Source: Antilocapra americana
Lineage: Eukaryota > Chordata > Mammalia > Artiodactyla > Antilocapridae
Direction: 5' to 3'
Length of the DNA stretch: 64,000 bases
Assembly (NCBI GenBank): GCA_007570785.1
Contig: ML664199.1
Coordinates: 23,395,907-23,459,906, forward strand
The translations under genes and the position numbers were made by a program. The notes below the pieces were generated by a model, which was not told the origin of the DNA, did not search any database, and saw only the letters and a program-made list of their open reading frames with translations. Numbering within the stretch: the stretch's first letter is position 1; every line of letters starts with the position of its first letter. Shown here one piece after another: positions 33,621 through 45,600 of this stretch.

Positions 33621-36600
33621 ACCTTAAAGAGACTTTCGGTCCGTTGTAGGTGAGAGACATTTGCCCAGCTCCTCTCGTTAGGGAGCAAAGTCTCTAAAGC
33701 CTTTAACCATCTCTCTACAAGTTGGTGAAAGCACAAAAGGTCACTTTTACGCAACTACAACTCAAGCCTGCACTCTGCGTTCTTTTCCCGCATAACCCAG
33801 CATTGTTTCGGATAGAGATTTGTAAAAGCAGCTTGAAAGCGGGAGTTCAAAACTGAGGCCTAAGGGTGGCCTTTGTGTGCTAGATAGCGAGTGATTTTTT
33901 TTCTAAGGCCTATGGTTTTTTTGTTTAAGGTTAAAATAGAATAAAAAGAGGAGAATTTCACAGCCTGTGTGATTTGTGTTGGGTGGATCTGGACTTCTTT
34001 TTAATTTTTTTAAAATTTTATATTGGAGTATAGTTTTATTTTATATTGGAACATAACAGTGTTGTGTTAGTTTCAGGTGTACAGCAAAGGGATTCAGTTA
34101 TACATGTATCCTTTTTCACATTCTTTTCCCATTTAGGTTATTTCAGAATATTAAGCAGCTTTCTCTGTGCTATGCAGTAGATCCTTGTTGATTATCTAAA
34201 TACAGCAGTGTGTACATATCAGTCCCAAACTCCCAGTCTGTTCCTCCCCGACACCCTTTGCCCCTGGTAACCGTAAGTTCATTTTCTAAGTCTGTGGATC
34301 TGGACATCTTAATTCAGTTGGTGAGACTGGAATGTCAGATCACCTACTATGGTTCATTTCCTTACATAGAAACCCTGAACATACTGGAATGAATTTCTGC
34401 GATGTTCTGAAATCTTGTTATCTTTTATTAAGATGTTTGAGCACAGTTGCTACTTTATTTAATAATGATAGGCACATAAGTAATAAGGTTTAATTATGCT
34501 GTTAACCTGGGTAACACTTTCTACTACCTCTTTTTATGAGTGGTTGACTTTCTTTGGACTCCTCTTGGGAAGAGCAAACTTTTATTCTTGCTTCTGGTTA
34601 AGTTCTGTTTATGTAAAATTAACCATTTTCTCACTTTTTAAGAAAATGTGAATTGTAATATGTTAAACACCTAGAGACTGGTAGAGACTAAAATGATAAA
34701 TACTCATGTATTAACTCCCAGCTTTAAACAGTAACATTTTGCCAGATTTGCCACAGGTCTTAAAAAATAAAAATTAGAGCAGTGGTTAAACCCTCCCATT
34801 CTTCTTTCCTACAGTGACTACTGTCCCTATTTGGTGTTTAGTGCATACTGTTTTTTTTGGAGGAGGAAATGGCAACCCACTCCAATATACATACTTGCCT
34901 AGGAAATCCCATGGACAGAAAAGCCTGGTGGGCTACAGTCCATGGGGGGTCGCAAGAGTCGGACACAACTTAGGAACTACACCACCACCACCAATGTTTT
35001 TATACTTTAGTATTTGGGTTTGTGTGTATATTACATATGTATGTATGTATTATTATTTAGTATATTTTAAAACTTTAAATATTACCAAACTGTATAATCA
35101 TTTGCAAAGTGTTTTTCCACTAAGTTTTGTTTGGAATTTATCTTTTTCATTCATTTAAGCTGTACAGGCATACCTGGGAGATATTGCAGATTGGGCTCCA
35201 GACCACTGCAATAAATGGAATATTGCAATAAAGCAAGTTGAATGAGTTTTTTGGTTTCCCAGTGCATATGAAAGTTATGTTTACACTCTATTGAAGCCTA
35301 TGCGTAGTATAGGCTTAAAGATACTTTATTACTTAAAGATATACCTTAAAGATACTTTATTACTAAAAAAAATTGTAAACTATCATCTGAGCCTTCAACC
35401 AGTGGTAATCTTTTTGTTGATAGAGAGTCTTGTCCCCATTGCTGAAGGCTGGAGTGATTGTGGCAGTTTTTTAAAATAAGACAACGATGAAGTTTGACAC
35501 ATTGGTTGACTCTTTCTTTCTCAAATATTTCTGTGTAGCATGCAGTCCTATTTGATAGCATCTTACCCACAGTAGAACTTCTTTCAAATTGGAGTAAATC
35601 CTTTGAAACTCTGATGCTGCTTTATCAACTAAATTTACATAATAGACTATATCCTTTGTTGTCATTTCAACAATCTTCATGTTCTCACCAGGACTGGATG
35701 CCATCTGAAGAAGCCACTTTCTTTGCTTATCCATAAGAAGCAGCTCCTCACCCATTGAAGTCTTATCATGAAGTTACAGCAATAAAGTTACATCTTCAGG
35801 CTCCACTTTAGTTCTCTTGCTGTTTCCAACACATCTATAGTTACTTTTTTCATTGAAGTTTTGAAGCTGCTCAGACATCCATGAGGATCGGAGTCATCTG
35901 CTTCCAAACTCCTGCTAAAATTGATATGTTGAACTTGTCCCAAGTATCATAGATGTTTTTAATGGCATCTAAAAGGTGCCATTAAGAAAACCTTTAAGAA
36001 AGGTTTTCAATTTACTTTGCCCAAGTCCATCATGGAAATCACTATCTGTGGCAGCTATAGCCTTATGAAATTTATTTCTTAGATAATCAGACTTAAAAGT
36101 TGAAATTCCTCTTTGATCCATGGGCTGCAGAACGGATATTTGTTAGCAGGCCTGAAAAACAACATTAATCTCGTTGTACACCTCTGTCAGCTCTTGGGTA
36201 ACCACTTGCATTGTCAGTGAGCGGTAATATGAAAGGAATCTTTTTTTTGAGCAGGAGGTCTTAAAAATTTTTAATAAATCATATTGTTAAGTTATGCTGT
36301 CGTGCAGGCTTTGTTGTTCCACTGATAGAGCATAGGCAGAGTAGATTTAGCGTAATTCTTAAAAGTCTTAGGATTTTCAGAATGGTAAATGAGCATTGAT
36401 TTCCCCTTCAAGTCACCAGCTGCATTAGCCCCTAACAAGAGATTGTCCTTTGAGGCTTTGAAGCCTGACATTGATTTCCCTCTGCATATGAAAGTCCTAA
36501 ATGGCATCTTCTTCCCATAAAAGGCTGTTTTTTGTCTGCATTGAAAATCTATTATTTAGCTTTGCCACGTTCATTAATTATCTTAACTAGATCTTTGGAT

Positions 36601-39600
36601 AATTTGCTGAAGTGTCTGCATTAGCACTTGAAGCTTTATCTTGCACTCCCTTGTTATAGAGACAGCTTCTTTCCTTAAACCTTGTGAACCAACCTCTGCT
36701 AGCTTCAGAAGTTTCTTCGGCAGCTTCCTCACCTCTCTCAGCCTTCACAGCATTGACGAATTAGGGCCTTGCTCTGGATTAGGTTTTGGCTTAAAGGAAT
36801 ATTAATGGCTGATTTGAGGTAGCCTGACTACTAAAACTTTTGTCGTATCAGCAAAGAGGTTGTTGCACTTTCTTATTCACATGTTCACTGGAGTGGCACT
36901 TTTAATATCCTTGAAAAACTTTTCCTTTGCTTTCACAGCTTGGCTAACTGGTGTAAGAGGCCTAGCCTTTGGCCTGTTTTGGCTTTTGGTATGCCTTCCT
37001 CACTAAGCGTATTCATTTCTAACTTTTTTCTTTTCTAGAAAAATATCTATTTATGTTAGCCATTTCAGGTCTTAGTTGTGTGGCAGCTCACAGGATCTTC
37101 ATTGTAGCACATGGATGTGTGGGCTTGATTGCCACTCAGCATGTGAGATCTTAGTTCCCCAACCAGGGATGGAACCCATGTCCCCTGCCTTGCAAGGCCA
37201 GTTGTTATCCACTGTACCACCAGGGAAGTCCTCATTGCTAGCTTTTGATTTAAAGTTAAGGATTTGTGACTCTTCCTTTCGCTTGAACACTTAGAGGCCA
37301 TTGTAGGGTTGTTGATTAGCCTAATTTCAACATTTTTATGTCTCAGAGAATAAGAGGATCCTGCAAAGAGAGAGACTTTGGAGGAAAGGCTGGTCAGTGG
37401 AGCAGTCAGAACACACACAATTTATATTTTGACAGTTTGCTGTCTTATGAGCGCAGTTCTTGGTGTCCTAAAACTAGTAGTAACATTAAAGATCACTGAT
37501 CTCCATAACAAATAAAATAATAACAAAAACGTTTGAAATATTTTGAGAGTTACCAAAATGTTACTCAGAGACACAAAGTGAGCAAATGCTGTTTTCTAAA
37601 AAAAATTGGCCCAGACAGCCTGGGTGAAAGGGGCGTTTTAGGGGAAAAAGGATACATGTATATGTATGGCTGAGTCCCTTTGCTCTTCACCTGAAACTAC
37701 CACAATATTGTTAATTGGCTATACCCCAATACAAAATTTTAAAAAGTTTTGGGGGAAAAATGGCACAGATAGATTGTCTTGATGTGGGATTGCAACAAAT
37801 CTTCAATTTGTAAAACACACTATATGCAAAGCATGATAAAGCAAGGCGTTATAAAATGATGTATACCTGTAGTAAGTTTTAATTGCCATAGAATATTCTG
37901 TTATATAGGGGCTTCCCAGGTGACTCAGTGGTAAAGAATCTGTCTGCTAGCACAGGAGATGCAAGTTCAATCCCTGGGTTGGGAAGATCCCCTGGAGGAA
38001 GAAATGGCAACCTGCTCCAGTCCTGGAAAATTCCACAGAGGAGCCTGGTGGGCCGCAGTCCACAGAGTGACAAGAGAGTCATGCAGGACTGAACACACAT
38101 ATTCTGTTATATAGAAGCAAACTGTGTATTTGTTCTGTTGCAGATATTAGAGAATTAGTTGTTTAAAGCTCCTACTACTTTCAGCAAACATGCTTGTGTC
38201 TTTCTCCTTGTTTGCATTTCTATGAGGTTTTCTGAGAGGTGAGTTACTTAATTGGAAGGATATGCTTATCTTCAAGTATTGACTATTACCACAGTGTTCC
38301 TCAAAGTGATTGTATACCAATTTTTACATTTTCACTAGCAAGGTATTCTGTTTCTCTATATTTTTTTTAACACTTGATTTTATTTTATAGTACTGTATTT
38401 ATGAATCTAATGCATGTGAAATGGTATTTAATTTGCACTTCTCTAATGAATAATAAAATTTAGGATCTGTTTTATATTTCTGGCTTTTCTGGTGGATCAG
38501 ACAGTAAAGAATCTGTCTGCAATGCAGGAGACCCAGGTTCGATCCCTGGGTCAGGAAGATGCCTAGAAGAGGAAATGGCAACCCACTCCAGTACTCTTGC
38601 CTGGTGAATTCCATGAACAGAGAAGCCTTGCGGGCTACAGTCCATGGGGTCACAAAGAGTCAGACACGACTGAAATGACTTAGCACACAGCACGTGATAT
38701 GTTCTGTTGTGCTATTTATCTATTATTATGCTAACATCACATTGTTTTTATAATAAGTTTTTATATTTGGTTTGTCAGGATCCTTCATGCATTGCTGTAC
38801 TTCATAATTGCTTTTGTTACATTTAGCCTTTATAAAAAGACTGGGATTTTTTTATGGAACTTTATATTTTATTGGAAATTTCATTTATAGATAAAGTAAG
38901 TCTTTTCATCCATGAGTGTTGTGTAAGGTGAATTGGTGAAAATTTTATCCTTTTTTACTTTATATAATGTTTTATTGTAGTTTCCATGAAGTTCTTCCCT
39001 ATCCTTTATAAGATATATATATTATATCCAGCTTAATGTCAGACTTTTAATTTGCCCTGATGATTTGGTTGAAGTTTTTTAAATCCCATGTTGACAGTCC
39101 TCTCATTTATAAATAAGCCAGTATAAATAGCCGACATCCTTGTATTGGTCCATAGACCTAACATTCCAGTTTCCTATGCAATGTTGTTCTTTACAGCATT
39201 GGACTTTACTTCCATCACCAGTCATATTTATGAGTGGGTATTGTTTTTGCTTTGGTTCAGCCTCTTCATTCTTTCTTGAGCTATTTCTCCACTCTTCTCC
39301 AGTAGCATATTGGGCATCTATCAATCTGGGAGTTCATCTTTCAGTGTTACACCTTTTTGCCTTTTCATACTGTTCATGGGGTTCTCAAGGCAAGAATTCT
39401 AAGGTGGCTTGCCATTCCCTTCTCCAGTGGACCATGTTTTGTCAGAACTCCCTGCCGTGACTTCTCTTGGGTGGCCCTCCATGGCATGGCTCATAGTTTC
39501 ATTGAGTTAGACAAGGCTGTGCTCCATGTGATCAGTTTAGTTTTCTGTGATTGTGGTTTTCATTCTGTCTGATAGACAGACTGCCTGAAGAATTCTGGAT

Positions 39601-42600
39601 GGAGGTTCATAAAATTGTACAGGAGGCAGTGATCAAAACCATCCCCAAGAATAAGAAATGCAAAAAGGTAAAATGGTTGTTTGAGGAGGCCTTCCAAGTA
39701 GCTGAGAAAAGAAGAAAAGTGAAAGGCAAAGGAGAAAAAGATATATCCATCTGAATGCAGAGTTCAAAAGAATAGCAAGGAGAGATAAGAAAGCCTTCCT
39801 CAGTGAACAATGCAAACAAATAGAGGAAAACAATAGAATGGAAAAGATTAGAGATCTCTTCAAGAAAATTAGAGACACCAAGGGAACATTTCATGCAAAG
39901 ATGGGCATGACAAAGAGCAAAAACGGTATGGACCTAACAGAAGCAGAAGATATTAAGGACAGGTGACAAGAATACACAGAAGAACTATACAAAAAAGATC
40001 TTCATGACCCAGATAACCACGATGGTGTCATCACTCACCTACAGTCAGATATCCTGCACCACATCTCAAGTGAGCCTTAGAAAACATCACTATGAACAAA
40101 GCTAGTGAGGTGATAGAATTCCAGCTTAAACTATTTTAAATCCTAAAAGGTGATGCTGTGAAAGTACTGCACTCAATATGCCAGCAAATTTGGAAAGCTC
40201 AGCCATGGCCACAGGACTGGAAAAGGTCAGTTTTCATCCCAGTTTGGACTGTGTGGATCACAACAAACTGGAAAATTCCTCAAGAGATGGAAATAACAAC
40301 CACCTTGCCTGCCTCCTGAAAAACCCACATGAAGGTCAAGAGGCAACAGCTAGAACCGGACCTAGAACAATAGATTGGTTACAAATTGAGAAAGGAGTAT
40401 GTCAAGACTGTATATTGTCATGCTGCTTATTTAACTTCTATGCAGAGTACATCATGCGAAATGCCAGGCTGACTGAAGCACAAGCTGGAATCAAGATTGC
40501 CGGGAGAAATATCAATAACCTCAGATATGCAGATGACACCACCCTAATAGCAGAAAGTAAAGAAGAACTAAAGAGCCCCTTGATGAAAGTGAAAGAGGAG
40601 AGTGAAAAAGTTGGCTTAAAACTCAACATTCAGAAAACTAAGATCATGGCATCTGGTCCCATCACTTCGTGGCAAAAAGATGGGAAACAATGGAAACAGT
40701 GTCAGACTTTATTTTCATGGGCTCCAAAATCACTGTGGATGGTGACTGCAGCCATGAAATTAAAAGACACTTGCTCCTTGGAAGAAAAGCTATGATCAAC
40801 CTTGGCAGCATGTTACAAAGCAGAGACATTACTTTGCCAGCAAAGGTCTGTATAGTCAAAGCTCTGGTTTTTTCAGTCATGTATGGATGTGCAAGGTGGC
40901 TCATAATGAAAGCTGAGCGACAAAAAATTAATGCTTTTGAACTGTGGTGTTGGAGAAGACTCTTGAGAGTCCCTTGGACTGCAAGGAGATCCAATCAGTC
41001 CATCCTAAACGAAATCAAGTCCTGAATATTTGTTGGAAGGACTGATACTGAAGCTCCCAATACTTTGGCCACCTGATGAGAAGAACTGACTCATTGGAAA
41101 AGACCTTTGATGCTGGGAAAAATTGAAGGCAGGAGGTGAAGGGGATGACAGAGGATGAGGTGGTTGGATGGCATCACCAACTCAGTGGACATGAGTTTGA
41201 GCAAGCTTTGGGAGTTGATGATGGACAGGGAAGCCTGGCATGCTGCAGTCCATGGGGTTGCAAAGAGTCGGACATGAAAGAGTGACTGAAGTGAACTTCT
41301 GTTGGTCCAGGCTTTCACTGGAATTCTTCTCAAGTCTTCCTATCAATTATGATGTTTGCTTTTTGTTTTGATAGCCAGCAAATTTCTATCTAACTACCTT
41401 GCTTGGATTTTTATTCTAAAGGGTAAATTTTATAACTTATTTTTCTTTACCTGTTGGGATATTTTGTGTTATTTTATTATGACTGTTTGTTTTCTTGCAT
41501 CACTTAATGGTCCAGTGTTGAATCATTCTTCCATTTCTGGATGAACTCTGCTTAATTTTGATGTTTTTAAAAAAAAATACAGTGTTGAAATATAATATTT
41601 TAAGATATTTGCAAATATGTTCTTAGGTGAATTTGGCCTCTAATTTACTTTCTTTGTATCTTTCTGGTTTGGTATCACAGTTTTAAAGCTACAGAAATTT
41701 TTCTTTGGAGTCTAGTTTTTATTTCTTTACAGACTGTCTTTTCCTTAGCATTTTTCAAAATTTTACCTGATACCTTTGTCTTCTGCAGCTTTATTAGGCT
41801 CTTTGTTGTTCAGTCACTGAGTCATGTCTGACTCTTTGCGACTCTATGAAGTACAGCATGCCAGTCTCCCCTATCCTTCACTCTCCTGGAGTTTGCTCAG
41901 ATTCAGGTTCATTGAGTCAGTGATGCTATCTAACCATCTCATCCTCTGCTGCCCTCTTCTCCTCTTGCCTTCAATCTTTCCTGACATCAGGGTCTTTTCC
42001 AGTGAGTTGGCTCTTTGCATCAGGTGGCCAAAGTATTGGAGCTTCAGCTTCAGCATCAGTCCTTCCAATGAATATTTAGGACTGATTTCCTTTAGGATTG
42101 ACTGGTTTGATCTCCTTGCAGTCCAGGATTCTCTCAAAAGTCTTCTCCAGCACCACAATGCAAAAGCATGTATTTTTCGGTGCTCAGCCTTCTTTATGGT
42201 CCAGTTCGTACCTACGTACATGACTACTGGGAAAACTATAGGTTTAACTATATGGACCTTTGTTAACAAAGTGATGTCTCTGCTTTTTAATATGATTAAG
42301 TTGGTCATAGCTTTCTTTCCAAGGAGCAAGTGTCTTTTAATTTCATGGGTGCAATCACCATCCACAGTGATTTTGGAGCCTATGAAAAGAAAATCTATCA
42401 CTGTTTCCACTTTTTCCCCATCTATTTGCCATGAAGTGATGGGACCAGATGCCATGATCTTAGTTTTCTGAATGTTGAGTTTTAAGCCAGCTTTTTCACT
42501 CTCCTCTTTCACTTTCATCAAGAGGCTCTTTAGTTTCTCTTCACTTTCTGCCATTAGAGTGATATCATCTGCATATCTGAGGTTATTGGTATTTCTCCTG

Positions 42601-45600
42601 GCAATCTTGATTCCAGCTTGTGCTTCAGTCAGCCTGGCATTTCGCATGCTGTACTCTGCATAGAAGTTAAATGCAGGGTGACACTATATAGCCTTGACAT
42701 ATTTCTTTCCCAATTTGGAACCAGTCCATTGTTCCATGTCCAATTCTAACTTCTTGACCTGCATACAGATTTCTCAGGAGACAGGTGAGGTGGTCTGATA
42801 TTCCAGTGTCTTTAAGGATTTTCCACAGTTTGTTGTGATCCACACAGCCAAAGGCTTTAGCATAGTCATTGAAGCAGAAGTAGATGTTTTTCGGGAATTC
42901 CTTTGCTTTCTCCATGATCCAACAAATGTTGGCAATTTGATCTCTGGTTCCTCTGAATTTTCTAAACCCACCTTGAACATCTGAAAGTTCTCGGTTCACA
43001 TACTACTGAAGCCTGGCTTGAAGGATTTTGAGCGTAATCATATTAGCATGTGAAATGAGTGCATTTGTACAGTCCTTTGAACATTCTTTGGCATTGCCCT
43101 TCTTTGGGATTGGATCTGGGTTCACATGTTCAGATTAATGTATGTATATATTTTCTCCTGCTCAGCAACTACAGTGTTTGTGCTTGGTACCCACAGTTGC
43201 AGTTCTGCTACAAGTAACAGTACCTGACTTTCTGTGATTTGGACTATAGACACAGTTATTCTTTAGTTGACAGGAAGTCTAGAGATATGCTAACTCAACA
43301 TTGTCATCAGGGGACCTACATTTTTTTTTTGGCTTCCTTTTTGTGTCAGCTTTCTGACAGTTTCAGTCATCCCTGTCTTACTTTTGCTCCTTCAAAAGGA
43401 ATCTCTCTTTTTTTTCTCTTTTGTACCCCTATTTTTTTTTTATTAGTTTTGCCATACAATGATATGATATCGCCATGGGTTTACATATGCTTCCCCTCCA
43501 GAACCCCCCTCCCTCCTCCCTCCCTCCTCCCTCCCCCCGGGAAATCTCAATGCACCAGCCCTGAGCATCAATCCTGGGCTGGCGATTGATTACACATATG
43601 ATAATTAACATGTTTCAATGCCATTCTCCCATATCATTCCCACCCTTGCCCTCATCCACAGAGTCCACGAGTCTGTTCTATACATCTGCGTTCCTTTTGC
43701 TGTCTTGCATGCTGGGTTCTCGTTACCGTCCTTCTAAATTCCATATATATGTGTTAGTATACTGTATTGTTGTTTTCCCTTCTGGCTTACTTCATTATTT
43801 TTTTTGCTCTGGCTGCTTTCAAGATTACCCCCCCCCCATTTTTTTTCCCCACAGCAGTTATACTTTGTTGGGCTTTAATGTATTTTTCATTGTATTATTT
43901 TTGGTGGGATTCATAGATAACTTGAATCTGACTTGATGTCTTTCATTGATTTTAGGAAAGGCTCAAGCATTATCTCTTTAAATATCACTTCTGCTCATCA
44001 TCTTTTCGCTTCTCTGGCTCTAACTATATATATATGCTCTGTTTTTTGCTATACTCTCCATGTCTTACACTCTTTTCTATATATGTCCTTTTGTTACTCA
44101 TGCTTCATTCTGGGTATTTTCTTCTGAGCACTCTCTAGTTCACTGCTATTTTTCTTGCAGTTGTCTAATCTGCTATTAAACGCGTCAGTCATTGAGTTCA
44201 TAGTTTTAGGTACTTTTTTTTCTTTTAGTTTTAGAATTTTCATTTGATCCATCTTTAGAGTTTCTATTCCCTGCTGAAATTCCCAATCTTGCCTTGAAAT
44301 TGTGGTTTTCAGTTTCTGCCTGGGCTAGTCTATTTCATGTTAACCTTTTCCCCCTTAGCCCTAGCATATGACCTTTTAAGGTCCCAATCTGAAGTGTGGG
44401 CCTTACCTTGTCCCTCCTCTTTGGGCTTTTGAACTCTAGTTTTTGTCTCCTTAGCTCAGAGAAGCTTTAAAAAGCTCTGCTCAGCTTCTCGTACTGTCAG
44501 CCATCTCTGGAACTGGCCCCCATCCCTTGAGAAATATCTGAAATGGGCTCTCTAGCTTTTCTAATTGTTTTCTGTGGAAGGGTTGATCTGATTACTTAGA
44601 ATTCCCCAAGTTCTATATTTCTCCTCTGTACCTTATTGTATAACAATTAATTTTCTTTTTGCCTCATAGTTACAAAATTCCTGTGTCTGTGGGCATTGTG
44701 TATAAGAGTCCTAATGAAGTTTTTCATGCTTACATTTTTTTTCACTTTTTATTTTACAGATGTTATGACTTCATTTACATCTTTGACTCTTGTAATCAAT
44801 TCATTCAATCTCTAATTCTTATTCTCATCTCTTTGACCATTCTAAACATATTTAAAATCTTTGTTGTTATATAAACTTAGTTTTTCCTTGAATGACCTTT
44901 AATTCTTATTGTTGATTTGTTACTTTGGTGTCCTAGTGTTTTTTATTTCTTCTTGTGTATAGTTTTGACTATTTTTAATGTGTTCGTTTTGAGTAGGAAT
45001 TTGTGAGTTCTGTTGTCTCACCTTTCCCTTCTACATTCTGTATTCTGTGCCTGGTAGGTTTCTTTGCTGCGTCTACCTCCCTCTCAACATCCACTCCCCA
45101 TGTAAGAATCTGGTATAAAAATGGTAGCTTAGATTAAGGGTATCACAGACTAAGTCACTGAGTCAGTTGAACCTTGTTTCATTTCCTGGGTTTGAGGCTT
45201 TATCAGAGTCTCCCGCTGCAATGCTTTATCAGAGTTTCTCCACCTGCAATGCAGGAGACCCGGTTCAATTCTTGGGTCGGGAAGATCCACTGGAGAAGGA
45301 ATAGGCTAATAGGAAAAGCCCGGTATTCTTGGCCTTCCCTTGTGGGTCAGCTGGTAAAGAATCCACCTGCAATGCCGGAGACCTGGATTCAGTCCCTGGG
45401 TTGGGAAAATCCCCTGGAGAAAGGAAAGGCTACCCACTCTAGTATTCTAGCCTAGAGAATCCCATGGGTCACAAAGAGTCAGACACGACTGAGCAACTTT
45501 CACTTTCTTTCCCCCTTTTTAGTTCCAAAACTTTCTAAAAATTGTAATCTGTTGTTAGCAAATTTTATAATCTTTTTTACCACTGTAAGCAAATTTTTAT

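Larger units (their letters stand above)
35163..37871 (-). mobile_element. Tigger1 (pogo/TcMar) DNA transposon, near complete
   Basis: Both termini are present: CAGGCATACCTGGGAG at 35165 and GTATACCTG ending at 37869, each bordered by TA. The interior follows the Tigger1 consensus throughout. Without its two nested insertions it is about 2.35 kb, close to the roughly 2.4-kb consensus. The transposase reads on the minus strand. It lies in PEX13 intron 1. Confidence 0.92.
38130..41800 (-). mobile_element. Old L1 (ORF2 and 3' region), antisense, host of nested insertions
   Basis: Diverged antisense L1 can be followed at 38180-38478, 38700-39140 and 41310-41800 (for example GGTTTGGTATCACAGTTTTA near 41668). 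A Bov-tA and a BovB interrupt it. Boundaries are approximate. Confidence 0.6.

Noticed and set aside
33022..33660. 212-codon open frame on minus across the promoter
   Set aside because: Open only because of high GC; it is antisense to PEX13 exon 1, has no family resemblance and crosses the divergent promoter.
41824..42471. 215-codon plus frame
   Set aside because: Antisense shadow of the BovB reverse transcriptase on the minus strand.
43504..43538. CRISPR-like or tandem regulatory repeat in the CCCTCC run
   Set aside because: It is the known C-rich part of an antisense L1 3' UTR, shared with two other copies here.
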